Assembly (NCBI GenBank): GCA_944474755.1
Contig: OX104117.1
Location: 77,662,926 to 77,726,925 of the forward strand
Direction: 5' to 3'
DNA length: 64,000 bases
Source: Limnoperna fortunei
Taxonomy: Eukaryota > Mollusca > Bivalvia > Mytilida > Modiolidae
Numbering within the stretch: the first letter of the stretch is position 1; each line of letters opens with the position of its first letter. A program made the position numbers and the translations under genes. Under the pieces are notes generated by a model, which was not told where the DNA came from, made no database searches, and saw only the letters and a program-made list of their open reading frames with translations. Below are positions 44,601-57,715 of this stretch, piece after piece.

Positions 44601-47600
44601 AAAACAGAGGATTTATTTTTAATATATTGATGTTGGATTAATAGTTTTAATATTTCTATGTCATTACAGGTTTCTGGGACAGATTGCATAAATTTGCTCC
44701 TTTTATGGGCGACTATTAATGTCTCTATTATCTGACGTGATGCAAGTTTATCACAACCACTGCAGGTGGTATAGTTGCAGTTTATGAGACGTGCACAATA
44801 ATTGTATCTGAGCAGATATTTACGACCACTAAGCCATGTAAATGACTGTTATTGACATCAGTATTACAAAATAACAAGCAGGTCAAATTCCCTAGTTCCT
44901 GCATCCGTCTCTATTACGAATTGTTCTTCTTCGGCCGATTACACACAGTAAGCTGATCCATAAAGCGTAAGGAAGCGGTTTATATGTTTTTACAGGCTTA
45001 TATAATAATCAATAGATGTATGAGTTATTTCTAAGAATTTAATTGTCTTGGAGGCTCATTTACATGGCCGACATCTGATTGTCACATGTCAACACAAGCA
45101 TCATGTTGTTAAACAGAAATACTTGGTTTATTAACTGTGGCATCAGAGAAATTCGATAATTTGTTCATTGTTTGCAACAGATGCCAAGTTTTTGTATATA
45201 CCTATGTTTGAATGATTATAATTTTATCCTAATTATTAAAATCTGATTACAGTTCACAAAATGTGTATTGTAATACAGCTTCATACTAGATGTACAGGTG
45301 TAGTTAGGTACAGGTGTAGTAATACATCAGTGACTTTGATTAGGATACTTTTTTATCACATTAAAACTGAAAATGTAACATTTTAAAATTTTTAATCCCT
45401 GTCACTGAGACTTTGACTTGCAATCATCCTGTATATCACCAATATACCATCTTACATTTTTTGCATTTAATATTACATGGCCTTAAAGGATTTTAATTGG
45501 TATCTGTATACATGTATATTTTGTAGAAATAAACTTAAATATTGAAATTTCTTAATATGAGTGAGAACCGATTGATATTCTTTCACAAGCTGTGGATGTA
45601 AATAAGTAAATGGTAGAGTAAAAAATGGTCCAAGATGATAATTTAGAACGACGACATATAATGCAGAGTGGAATTATGCCCCCTACCCCTCTCCTCTTTT
45701 TCCATAAAAATCTCTTATAACTTATCACTCATCATTGTCAGTTTGAATAGCATTAGCAATGGAATACTACTTCTCTAACCCCAACATTTTAATGTATAGG
45801 ATTGTATCAGTACGGGGGACCCCAACAATCTTGTGAGCAATAATGATTAAATTATCTGCCTCGGTAAACTACAACACTGAATGAATTACCCTTTTATTCG
45901 GGATGCTTTTTCATTTATTTCTTTTATTTGTTAATTTTATGGGTTGTATTTCCACACTGGTGACTTCTGAACCACACTGTGACAATAATTCTCAATTCTG
46001 GCTGGTTTTCATTTGAAAGTTGTTAGCTTTTCACATCCATAACTCTGGTCCTTACAATTATATTTTCCCATTAGTGACAATGTAAATTTATGTCCTGTCT
46101 TGTATTGGATATTTAGAGATCTCTGTAAGAAAGGAGTGTGTAAGATATTTCAGGCTATTATTTGATTTAAATTGCTCATTGCTATTGTAGACGTTCAGTA
46201 ACCAACTGTTTGTCAAATTTCAGATGCTATTTTGAGCAGTATAGTTCAAAATAAAATTGACAAATTAACTTACAAAAATTAACATATACACTTGCAAATC
46301 TGAATTGGATTTGATTTTCTCTTTGTGTAAAAACTGCAGTATTGTAAATATAAAGTAATCAGAACAGTCCCAGACATCTATTGTACATTTTGGTCAAAGA
46401 TGGAAGGGAGTAGAGGTGTCGAAGGGATGGAGTTTTCAGGAAAAAGCTAGGCGATTAGTTTTGTCAATATATTTTAGAAAAGATCTGGAAAATAGAGGAA
46501 AGACTCGACAGAAAAGGGTGTGTCATTGGTATTTTGACTTGTGAGAAAATGCATGGTCTCTGTGTTATATTTGTCAGAAAAACACTCTTTCATAGATGCA
46601 TGACTTCTTAGAAAAAAATATGCAAAAGGGTAAAGGGTAGACTTGTTTTTGTGGGGATTTGAGGTGAAACGATGGTCCCTGGTTTAGGCTTTCCAGAAAA
46701 TAATCTTACGTCAGTTTTCTTATTGAGAATTAATTAACCACAAATAAAGAAAAAGTCAGCTCTTAAACAGATATTACATTAACTATGGACAATAATCACA
46801 TTGACCTATAAAATAATTAATTTAAATAAATAAAATTACTTTTTTATATGCAACTCAAACATTTTTAGGAATTTAGAACAATCCATATTTGTAAATTGGT
46901 CATGGTTTAAAAACTGTGTTTAGTGTTTCCAATCAGCTGATTTGTAGTTAAGTGTATAAACGGCTGTTGTACGAACATTTGAAAAGGAAGGAGGCTTAAA
47001 AAATGCAGACATAGCCATATTGTGTACATTTCTAATTAAATTTATCCATTAATGTTGTTAACTGTGTAAATGTCATGCAAACATATCAAAGAGGCTGTAA
47101 TTAATGACTTTATAATAAAGTTTTCCTCCATTGTCAGATCAAGCTTCTAGATGACATGGATCATGGAAGTATCAAGAGATATAAACATCACAATGATCGT
47201 TAGTAAGTTGTCATCTAATTATTCGATTGTCAACTAGAAGTGACAGAATCATATCAGAAATCAACCACATTTTCCTGTTAGTTGTGGACAGACACATCTT
47301 TGGTGTCTGTATTTGTTTTCACTTTTTGTATTGTAGACAGTAACAAATACACTTTTTGTATTGTAGACAGTAAAACGACAAACCCTAAAAAAAAAACGTG
47401 TTAGATGATAGACTGATGTGTTGTCTGTCAATTTTGCAATTTATAAACACTTAGTACAAAACATGTGAAAGCTTTTCAATCTTCACTATTTGTGTTTTTA
47501 CTCAACCTTGGCAAGTATAGTCAGTCAACCATAGTCATGGTGGAGTAAAGACTTGTCATGTACTAGACTATTTGAACTACACCCTTGGGGACAGTTTTCT

Positions 47601-48100
47601 GATTGTGTTGTCCTTGCTGGAAGAGTCCGTAAAAGAATGTTCCGATTTAGTCAGATTTAATTTCTAAAGGTGACATATTGTCATATTTTACTGCAGATTT
47701 TAGGTGCTTGGTACATTTAGTAACATGAAACCATTTCCTACACATATCAATCTTATTGTTTAAAGCAACTTTTTGAATGTACATTCTGACGGATAGTTCT
47801 ATAATTCTAATTTTCTGCATTTTGGAAAGTTTATGCTTACTGATTTGCTTGCTACAAATGAATGTTATCTTTACAAAAAGCTCCTTAACATTACTGGTGT
47901 AACAGTCACTGAATGTATCCTATACATTCATCAGATTCTGGCATCCCTCAGTTCATCTGATTTGAAGTTCAATATGATCAGTAGAAGCAATTAATTATGA
48001 GTAATACAATAGAAGCCTCTCAGTTTTCAGATTTTTCAGTCAACGCCAGAACAACAATTAATATAAACTTCACAAAAACAGCAAAAAAGACACACAAAAA
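41700..48100. other. 6.4 kb without a recognised gene
   Basis: No gene-like frame. A minus-strand SINE head is at 43490-43590. The stretches 43850-45120 and 46920-47260 are of higher complexity and less AT-rich than their surroundings and could be conserved non-coding DNA. A 26-bp duplication (ACTTTTTGTATTGTAGACAG) is at 47318-47372. Confidence 0.55.
43490..43590 (-). mobile_element. SINE head fragment
   Basis: On the minus strand it has an A box-like TAGGTGGCTGATGGTC and a B box-like GAGAGTTCGATCCT, the two internal Pol III promoter boxes of a tRNA-derived SINE. The body is missing or diverged. Confidence 0.55.
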
Positions 48101-48129
48101 CATGATCATGTGGCTTGGACACGTAACTA

Positions 48130-48294
48130 TCTGTCATAGTTATCATCAGGTGTTGACCTGTTAAGTGACATACTGTGACATTACAGACATACAGAAACCT
48201 ACCAGTACTACACTAAACCTAGTCTGTCAATGTTATCATCAGGTGTTGACCTGTTAAAGTGACATACTATGACAGTACAGACATACAGAAACCT
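48130..48294. repeat. Tandem duplication of ~90 bp
   Basis: The segment ATCATCAGGTGTTGACCTGT ... GACATACAGAAACCT occurs twice (starting about 48142 and 48236). The second copy is interrupted by an insertion at 48295 and resumes at 48981. Confidence 0.85.
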
Positions 48295-48972
48295 AGAACA
48301 TATAATCGTACCCTTGCTTTTTCTTTTTTTGGCGAGGGCACAAATTTAGACCCGTTACTCGTAATGTAGCAGAGCGGGAATGAATCACTCCAGAGACTTT
48401 GATGTCCAAACGTAGTTGCATATATAGTCAACCATGGTCATTCTTTATGTCTTACCACAGTGTCATCATTTTTTTTATCATTTTTGTTTTAAGTTCGATC
48501 CTTTTTGATTAGGGATGGTAATTATTACCATTTTTAATCACCAACTGTGCTTTATAGATTTATTGACATCGGTGTCTCTGTTCCATTACGTTTACTACAT
48601 GAAAAACATCAAGAAACCAGAAACTAAATGGTGTGTTGCATTTTGGGAAAGTATATGTAAATTACTGGATTCCTAATACGGAATGGTTGTTACAGTATGC
48701 AAATTAGCACGATAATACTAAAATAAGGTTACATTACCCATATAAGAAAAAATGATCAACATATCAAGACGAAAATAAAGATCGTTGTTCCTGTTAGTTG
48801 TGCAATGTCTGAAGCTTTAATAACGTAAAGACGATGGATATTATGTTTGTATTTTGTAGGAAAGTTGGAATTTTTTATTTGCTACATTACGAGCAATAGG
48901 ACTAAATTCTGCTGTTAATCCGAAAAATCACAAAAATAACTGGATTATAATGGCAGTAAAATTCGCCCTAAA
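48295..48972. mobile_element. 678-bp insertion with 8-bp target duplication (hAT-like size)
   Basis: AGAAACCT stands at 48287-48294 and again at 48973-48980. The neighbouring duplicate (48183-48225) shows the same sequence uninterrupted, so the insertion and its duplication are directly demonstrated. Subterminal inverted blocks share CTCGTAATGTAGCA (48359-48372, and inverted near 48881-48895). Extreme ends do not show a clear inverted repeat. An 8-bp duplication fits hAT and some other superfamilies. No coding capacity. Confidence 0.78.
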
Positions 48973-48980
48973 AGAAACCT

Positions 48981-50054
48981 ACCAGTACTACACTAACGTA
49001 ACCCTGTTGTAGAAACCACTGCTGCAAAAAAATCGTTTCTCCAGTCATTAATTTATTGTTCAAATATTATGTTTTCTGAACTAAGTCAAGATAATGATAA
49101 TAATAATGCGAATTAACTTATGTTAGTTGTAAATATAAGCTTATATTGGTTTATACCAAACGGTGGAACGTAGCTAAACTTTACAGTATTTGCAGAAAAC
49201 GGGAGAAAATTTGATTGAAACAGTTGAAAGTTTGTGTTATTATCTTTGTAGCATTATACATAAATAACTTGACAATTTTGTGTTTTTAAAACAGTACAAT
49301 AGAATATCTAGTACAGTATTATTCATTTAGACTGACTGGGACGTATAACAGAGGTTTGAAAATGCAACAGATGTCTAGAGTCCAATCTAACAGCTATCGT
49401 GACCCGTGTCTCCAGTCCAATCTAACAGCTATCATGACCCTTGTGATTATTTCAATGGTGCATTTCCCACCTAATTACTTGTAATAAGCCTATCATATCA
49501 AACATTAGTGGATATTTCAAGTGCTTGGACATCGATATGGGGTCACAGTTTACAATGTTTCCTTTGAAAATTTGAAACATTTAGAAGTGAATTGTGCTAT
49601 GAAGGATAATTTTGTGAGGTGAAAACCAGTCAGAAGTATAGCTATCGCTGCACCTCCATACCAATTTCAAACTATAAACGATTATCAGTACAAATGAAAG
49701 AATACAAAATTAAACTTTCATTGAACCATAAATGAGAGGAGATTTGACAATTTTAGGACCGTTGTACAATTGAATGATGACAAAATCACACAATAGAAAT
49801 GGGTTACATGATAAATGTGTTATTAAGACATAATTGTAGCTGACCACAGACCAGCGGTCTCACACAATGGACAATACGTCCATCTAATCTCCATACAAAT
49901 ATTGAGATTTAATCATGTTTTTTCAATAAATTGCTTGTAAAATTCAGGCCTGATGTGGTTTACTTTTGATACTTTAGTATCAGTATAGCAGTCCTTTACA
50001 CATCCAAGCACCTGTCTGATATGACTTAGCAGGTGGTTCCTAACTAAACTGTAT
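48981..50054. other. About 1.1 kb without a recognised gene
   Basis: AT-rich. A 25-bp direct duplication GTCCAATCTAACAGCTATC is at 49379-49436. Nothing else recognised. Confidence 0.6.
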
Positions 50055-50058
50055 TTAA

Positions 50059-50326
50059 GGTATCCGACCCATAATTGAAGTCACCGTTTAATTTTATTTT
50101 TAAACCAAGAATGCAAATTTATTTACTCAATATATTACTAATTAATGATACAAAGTAAATATATTGTTTTACTTTGAGTCAATGTTAACAGTTTTGAGAA
50201 AAAAATTTAGTTGCTCAAATAGTAGTTCCGATGTTTGCCAAACATTACCGAGGTCTGCTCCATTGACAAACAATGGACATCCGGGACACCAAATATGATC
50301 ACGTGGTCAATTATGGGTCGGATACC
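50059..50326 (+). mobile_element. TTAA-flanked MITE, intact, 268 bp
   Basis: Terminal inverted repeats GGTATCCGACCCATAATTGA at both ends, flanked by TTAA (50055-50058, 50327-50330). Too short to code. It is the uninterrupted relative of the copy at 32265-32652. TTAA target suggests mobilisation by a piggyBac-type transposase. Confidence 0.88.
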
Positions 50327-50519
50327 TTAAGTAATCTGCAGTCTATTCCGCAGGCACAAATTTGTAAAGCTCTGTCATAGAAGACAATAAGGTTATGCAA
50401 TGCCAGTAGCGTGTTTCCTCTATTCAAGACTAACCAGTGATGATGTTAAAACCCAAAACAGATTGAGATGTTATAGAGCATTTATCATCCAAATTTCGTT
50501 CCAGTTACTCTCTGTTTTT

Positions 50520-53500
50520 TGTGTTTTTGGTTTTTGTGTTGTGTTTGTCTTTATCCAGATTTGTACCTTTCCCTTGACTCTTGTTGTTTTTGGTTTTTGT
50601 GATGTGTTTGTCTTTATCCAGATTTGTACCTTTCCCTTGACTCTTGTTGTTTTTGGTTTTTGTGATGTGTTTGTCTTTATCCAGATTTGTACCTTTCCCT
50701 TGACTCTTGTTGTTTTTGGTTTTTGTGATGTGTTTGTTTGTCTTTATCCAGATTTGTACCTTTCCCTTGACTCTTGTTGTTTGGCCTGTTTTGTGATGTG
50801 TTTGTCTTTATCCAGATTTGTACCTTTCCCTTGACTCTTGTTGTTTTTGGTTTTTGTGTTGTGTTTGTATTTATCCAGATTTGTACCTTTCCCTTGACTC
50901 TTGTTGTTTTTGGTTTTTGTGATGTGTTTGTCTTTATCCAGATTTGTACCTTTCCCTTGACTCTTGTTGTTTTTGGTTTTTGTGATGTGTTTGTCTTTAT
51001 CCAGATTTGTACCTTTCCCTTGACTCTTGTTGTTTTTGGTTTTTGTGTTGTGTTTGTCTTTTTCCAGATTTGTACCTTTCCCTTGACTCTTGTTGTTTTT
51101 GGTTTTTGTGTTGTGTTTGTCTTTATCCAGATTTGTACCTTTCCCTTGACTCTTGTTGTTTTTGGTTTTTGTGTTGTGTTTGTCTTTATCCAGATTTGTA
51201 CCTTTCCCTTGACTCTTGTTGTTTGTGTTGTGTTTGTCTTTATCCAGATTTGTACCTTTCCCTTGACTCTTGTTGTTTGTGTTGTGTTTGTCTTTATCCA
51301 GATTTGTACCTTTCCCTTGACTCTTGTTGTTTTTGGTTTTTGTGATGTGTTTGTCTTTATCCAGATTTGTACCTTTCCCTTGACTCTTGTTGTTTTTGGT
51401 TTTTGTGATGTGTTTGTCTTTATCCAGATTTGTACCTTTCCCTTGACTCTTGTTGTTTTTGGTTTTTGTGTTGTGTTTGTCTTTATCCAGATTTGTACCT
51501 TTCCCTTGACTCTTGTTGTTTTTGGTTTTTGTGTTGTGTTTGTCTTTATCCAGATTTGTACCTTTCCCTTGACTCTTGTTGTTTTTGGTTTTTGTGTTGT
51601 GTTTGTCTTTATCCAGATTTGTACCTTTCCCTTGACTCTTGTTGTTTTTGGTTTTTGTGATGTGTTTGTCTTTATCCAGATTTGTACCTTTCCCTTGACT
51701 CTTGTTGTTTTTGGTTTTTGTGATGTGTTTGTTTGTCTTTATCCAGATTTGTACCTTTCCCTTGACTCTTGTTGTTTGGCCTGTTTTGTGATGTGTCTTT
51801 ATCCAGATTTGTACCTTTCCCTTGACTCTTGTTGTTTTTGGTTTTTGTGATGTGTTTGTTTGTCTTTATCCAGATTTGTACCTTTCCCTTGACTCTTGTT
51901 GTTTGGCCTGTTTTGTGATGTGTCTTTATCCAGATTTGTACCTTTCCATTGACTCTTGTTGTTTTTGGTTTTTGTGATGTGTTTGTCTTTATCCAGATTT
52001 GTACCTTTCCCTTGACTTTTGTTGTTTTTGGTTTTTGTGATGTGTTTGTCTTTATCCAGATTTGTACCTTTCCCTTGACTCTTGTTGTTTGGCCTGTTTT
52101 GTGATGTGTCTTTATCCAGATTTGTACCTTTCCATTGACTCTTGTTGTTTTTGGTTTTTGTGATGTGTTTGTCTTTATCCAGATTTGTACCTTTCCCTTG
52201 ACTCTTGTTGTTTGGCCTGTTTTGTGATGTGTCTTTATCCAGATTTGTACCTTTCCCTTGACTCTTGTTGTTTTTGGTTTTTGTGTTGTGTTTGTCTTTA
52301 TCCAGATTTGTACCTTTCCATTGACTCTTGTTGTTTTTGGTTTTTGTGATGTGTTTGTCTTTATCCAGATTTGTACCTTTCCATTGACTCTTGTTGTTTG
52401 GCCTGTTTTGTGATGTGTTTGTCTTTATCCAGATTTGTACCTTTCCCTTGACTCTTGTTGTTTGGCCTGTTTTGTGATGTGTCTTTATCCAGATTTGTAC
52501 CTTTCCCTTGACTCTTGTTGTTTTTGGTTTTTGTGTTGTGTTTGTCTTTATCCAGATTTGTACCTTTCCCTTGACTCTTGTTGTTTGTGATGTGTTTGTC
52601 TTTATCCAGATTTGTACCTTTCCCTTGACTCTTGTTGTTTGTGTTGTGTTTGTCTTTATCCAGATTTGTACCTTTCCCTTGACTCTTGTTGTTTTTGGTT
52701 TTTGTGTTGTGTTTGTCTTTATCTGGATTTGTACCTTTCCCTTGACTCTTGTTGTTTTTGGTTTTTGTGATGTGTTTGTCTTTATCCAGATTTGTACCTT
52801 TCCCTTGACTCTTGTTGTTTTTGGTTTTTGTGTTGTGTTTGTCTTTATCCAGATTTGTACCTTTCCATTGACTCTTGTTGTTTTTGGTTTTTGTGTTGTG
52901 TTTGTCTTTATCCAGATTTGTACCTTTCCCTTGACTCTTGTTGTTTTTGGTTTTTGTGATGTGTTTGTCTTTATCCAGATTTGTACCTTTCCCTTGACTC
53001 TTGTTGTTTTTGGTTTTTGTGATGTGTTTGTCTTTATCCAGATTTGTACCTTTCCCTTGACTCTTGTTGTTTTTGGTTTTTGTGTTGTGTTTGTCTTTAT
53101 CCAGATTTGTACCTTTCCCTTGACTCTTGTTGTTTTTGGTTTTTGTGATGTGTTTGTCTTTATCCAGATTTGTACCTTTCCCTTGACTCTTGTTGTTTTT
53201 GGTTTTTGTGATGTGTTTGTCTTTATCCAGATTTGTACCTTTCCATTGACTCTTGTTGTTTTTGGTTTTTGTGATGTGTTTGTCTTTATCCAGATTTGTA
53301 CCTTTCCATTGACTCTTGTTGTTTGGCCTGTTTTGTGATGTGTTTGTCTTTATCCAGATTTGTACCTTTCCCTTGACTCTTGTTGTTTGTGTTGTGTTTG
53401 TCTTTATCCAGATTTGTACCTTTCCCTTGACTCTTGTTGTTTGTGTTGTGTTTGTCTTTATCCAGATTTGTACCTTTCCCTTGACTCTTGTTGTTTTTGG

Positions 53501-54912
53501 TTTTTGTGATGTGTTTGTCTTTATCCAGATTTGTACCTTTCCCTTGACTCTTGTTGTTTTTGGTTTTTGTGTTGTGTTTGTATTTATCCAGATTTGTACC
53601 TTTCCCTTGACTCTTGTTGTTTTTGGTTTTTGTGTTGTGTTTGTCTTTATCCAGATTTGTACCTTTCCCTTGACTCTTGTTGTTTTTGGTTTTTTGTGTT
53701 GTGTTTGTCTTTTTCCAGATTTGTACCTTTCCCTTGACTCTTGTTGTTTTTGGTTTTTGTGTTGTGTTTGTCTTTATCCAGATTTGTACCTTTCCCTTGA
53801 CTCTTGTTGTTTTTGGTTTTTGTGTTGTGTTTGTCTTTATCCAGATTTGTACCTTTCCCTTGACTCTTGTTGTTTGTCTTTATCCAGATTTGTACCTTTC
53901 CCTTGACTCTTGTTGTTTGTGTTGTGTTTGTCTTTATCCAGATTTGTACCTTTCCCTTGACTCTTGTTGTTTTTGGTTTTTGTGATGTGTTTGTCTTTAT
54001 CCAGATTTGTACCTTTCCCTTGACTCTTGTTGTTTTTGGTTTTTGTGATGTGTTTGTTTGTCTTTATCCAGATTTGTACCTTTCCCTTGACTCTTGTTGT
54101 TTGGCCTGTTTTGTGATGTGTCTTTATCCAGATTTGTACCTTTCCATTGACTCTTGTTGTTTTTGGTTTTTGTGATGTGTTTGTCTTTATCCAGATTTGT
54201 ACCTTTCCCTTGACTCTTGTTGTTTGGCCTGTTTTGTGATGTGTCTTTATCCAGATTTGTACCTTTCCATTGACTCTTGTTGTTTTTGGTTTTTGTGTTG
54301 TGTTTGTCTTTATCCAGATTTGTACCTTTCCCTTGACTCTTGTTGTTTTTGGTTTTTGTGTTGTGTTTGTCTTTATCCAGATTTGTACCTTTCCCTTGAC
54401 TTTTGTTGTTTTTGGTTTTTGTGATGTGTTTGTCTTTATCCAGATTTGTACCTTTCCCTTGACTCTTGTTGTTTGGCCTGTTTTGTGATGTGTCTTTATC
54501 CAGATTTGTACCTTTCCATTGACTCTTGTTGTTTTTGGTTTTTGTGTTGTGTTTGTCTTTATCCAGATTTGTACCTTTCCCTTGACTCTTGTTGTTTTTG
54601 GTTTTTGTGTTGTGTTTGTCTTTATCCAGATTTGTACCTTTCCCTTGACTCTTGTTGTTTTTGGTTTTTGTGTTGTGTTTGTCTTTATCCAGATTTGTAC
54701 CTTTCCCTTGACTCTTGTTGTTTTTGGTTTTTGTGATGTGTTTGTCTTTATCCAGATTTGTACCTTTCCCTTGACTCTTGTTGTTTTTGGTTTTTGTGAT
54801 GTGTTTGTCTTTATCCAGATTTGTACCTTTCCCTTGACTCTTGTTGTTTTTGGTTTTTGTGATGTGTTTGTCTTTATCCAGATTTGTACCTTTCCCTTGA
54901 CTCTTGTTGTTT
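50520..54912. repeat. 4.4-kb minisatellite, ~63-bp unit, ~70 copies, several unit types
   Basis: The main unit (63 bp) is GTTTTTGGTTTTTGTGATGT + GTTTGTCTTTATCCAGATTT + GTACCTTTCCCTTGACTCTT + GTT. Variants are a 54-bp form lacking nine bases of the G/T stretch, a GTTTGGCCTGTTTTGTGATG form, a form with an extra GTTT, and single-base forms (GTTGTG/GATGTG, CCCTTG/CCATTG). Variant blocks recur in the same order. Many overlapping + strand frames up to 358 codons arise because 63 and 54 are multiples of three. The product would be a monotonous hydrophobic repeat; it is not supported as a gene. Confidence 0.96.
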
Positions 54913-56120
54913 GTCTGGTTTCCTTTGCTATTTTTCTTACTAATTCAAGCTAAAGACTCGTCTACACCTTGCAAATAGAAAAACTTTAACTGAACTGTAA
55001 ATCATGATCTGTATTTACTTGTAGTTTCTTCATGCTTTATTTTATTATTTGTGAATACATTGTAGGAAAAAAAAATCTTCACAATAAGGCTGCAATAATT
55101 ATGTAACCATCAGCTGTTGTGTAATATGTTGGAATTCACTGTTGAGCATGATGTTCTCTGGGGTTTGATAACCTTTCTATTTCTACCTTCCAGATATTGT
55201 TATATGCTGGTTGCGGACAATCTCTGTCTATATTTGTATTTGTGTCGTAATATATCTATTTTATCTATGCACATTTCTGCTGGTGAAATATCACGAATTC
55301 CCTTAGAACATCATATCATTATCAGAAGCCTGTCTGAGCACTTTAGCAATAGCAATAAACAAAACATTACATATTACCTAATTCTGCAATAATTCAGGAA
55401 AAAGCAGCTTTTTATTGATGGGATAGAGGAATATCAAAGATGCCTTTCTGCAGGCAGTGTTGAGTTGTATATAGAAATAATTTATAAGTGGTCCCCAGGT
55501 AAACAGAATTCAAGATTTTGCAGTATAATATACGACATGTTGTCAAGCTAGCAACTAAAATCTTCCAACTATTGATTTAAGCATGTACTGCTGGTGAACT
55601 AATGTACTTTATTTGTTAAATTTAATTTTTTTAAAATATTTCAACAAATTGTTTTAACTATAGGGGAATAATATGCCATGAATAAAAAGGGTATTTGCAG
55701 CAAAATGTGTAAACACAATTGATAAACTGATGGGTGAGTTGTCAATGCATAAGGCGGTAGTGAATATCTCTAAATGATATATTAAATCAAATTCAAAATC
55801 TAAGACTTGCCATGAGTTATATTGTTTATACTATGAGAGTTACACATTAGCTATCAAGCTTTTTTGCACATGCAATTTTGGGGCATATTTCTTTTTAAAA
55901 TTCACGTAAAGTTGAATTAACTTATTTGGATTTTTCATTCAATTTTTTAGCCAATTACAGTTTTATTGCAATTGTTTGAATTCAAAAAAATAAAAACAAA
56001 GCTGGTTGTAGCCACATGATTTCCAATGAAGAAATCAGTTTCATAACTTTCTTTGACTGAGAAGATTGCACACCTTACAAGGTACTATCTATAACTGGCA
56101 TTGTCAGTCAGGAACAACAC
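54913..56120. other. 1.2 kb without a recognised gene
   Basis: A 91-codon + frame (55117-55392) is not recognised and lacks clear splice borders that would tie it to UTP6. Confidence 0.5.
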
Positions 56121-56129
56121 TGGAATCTG

Positions 56130-57710
56130 AGGGTATATCAGAGTTCTGAAACTGGACATTGGAATCTTAAGGTCTAACAGAGTCCCCAGTCTTGACTTTG
56201 AAATATTTAGATCTAACAGAGTCCCCAAACTAGACATTGGAATCTTAAGGTCTAACAGAGTCCCCAGTCTTGACTTTGAAATATTTAGATCTAACAGAGT
56301 CCCCAAACTAGACATTGGAATCTTAAGGTCTAACAGTCCCCAGACAAGACATTGGAATCTTAAGGTCTAACAGAGCCCCCAGACTAGACATTGGAATATT
56401 TAGGTCTAACAGAGTCCGCAGACTAGACATTGGAATCTTAAGGTCTAACAGAGTCCCCAGACTAGACATTGGAATCGTAAGGTCTAACAGTCCCCAGACT
56501 AGACATTGAAATATTTAGATCTAACAGAGTCCCCAGACTAGACATTGGAATCTTAAGGTCTAACAGAGTCCCCAGACTAGACATTGGAATCGTAAGGTCT
56601 AACAGTCCCCAGACTAGACATTGGAATCTTAAGGTCTAACAGAGTCCCCAGACTAGACATTGGAATCTTAAGGTCTAACAGAGTCCCCAGACTAGACATT
56701 GGAATCGTAAGGTCTAACAGTCCCCAGACTAGACATTGGAATCTTAAGGTCTAACAGAGTCCCCAGACTAGACATTGGAATATTTAGGTCTAACAGTGTT
56801 CCCAGACTAGACATTGAAATCTTAAGGTCTAACAGTCCCCAGACTAGACATTGGAATCTTAAGGTCTAACAGAGCCCCCGAACTGGTCATTGGAATCTTA
56901 AGGTCTAACAGAGTCCCCAGACTTTACATTGAAATATTTAGGTCTAACAGAGTCCCCAGACTAGACATTGGAATCTTAAGGTCTAACAGTCCCCAGATTA
57001 GACATTGGAATCTTAAGGTCTAACAGAGCCCCCGAACTGGTCATTGGAATCTTAAGGTCTAAAAGTGTCCCCAGACTAGACATTGGAATCTTAAGGTCTA
57101 ACAGAGTCCCCAGACTAGACATTGGAATCTTAAGGTCTAAAAGAGTCCCCAGACTAGACATTGGAATCTTAAGGTCTAAAAGTGTCCCCAGACTAGACAT
57201 TGGAATCTTAAGGTCTAACAGTCCCCAGACTTGACATTGGAATCTTAAGGTCTAAAAGAGCCCCCAGACTAGACATTGAAATCTAAAGGTCTAACAGAGT
57301 CCCTAGACTAGACATTGGAATCTTTAGTTCTAACAGAGTCCCTAGACTAGATATTGAAATGTTTAGGTCTAACAGAGTCCCCAGACTTGACTTTGGAATC
57401 TTTAGGTCTAACAGAGTCCCCAGACTAGATATTGAAATGTTTAGGTCTAACAGAGTCCCCAGACTAGACATTGGAATCTTTAGGTCTAACAGAGTCCACA
57501 GACTTGACATTGAAATATTTAGGTCTAACAGAGTCTGCAGACTAGACATTGGAATCTTAAGGTCTTACAGAGTCCCCAGACTAGACAATGGAATCTTTAG
57601 GTCTAACAGAGTCCACAGACTAGACTTTGGAATCTTAAGGTCTAAAACAGTCCCCAGACTAGACTTTGGAATCTTAAGGTCAAACAGAGTCCCCAGACTT
57701 GACACCTATA
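56130..57710. repeat. 39-bp minisatellite (37-39 bp), ~40 copies
   Basis: The unit GACATTGGAATCTTAAGGTC + TAACAGAGTCCCCAGACTA repeats, with a 37-bp form lacking AG and variants GAAATATTTAGG and GAATCGTAAGG. The left part carries many 37-bp units so frames break; the right part (57283-57715) is mostly 39 bp and stays open on both strands. Older and more diverged than the arrays at 29.6 and 40.4 kb. Confidence 0.95.
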
Positions 57711-57715
57711 TGTAA

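Noticed and set aside
50400..54953. Many + frames with FGFCVVFVFIQICTFPLTLVV-type repeats as membrane proteins
   Set aside because: T-rich 63-bp units give hydrophobic residues in any frame; two overlapping frames are both open, which is typical of repeat artefacts.
56085..57715. Short frames with SSLGTLLDLKIPM repeats (-) and FRSNRVPRLD repeats (+)
   Set aside because: Same 39-bp unit read on opposite strands; 37-bp units break the frame repeatedly.
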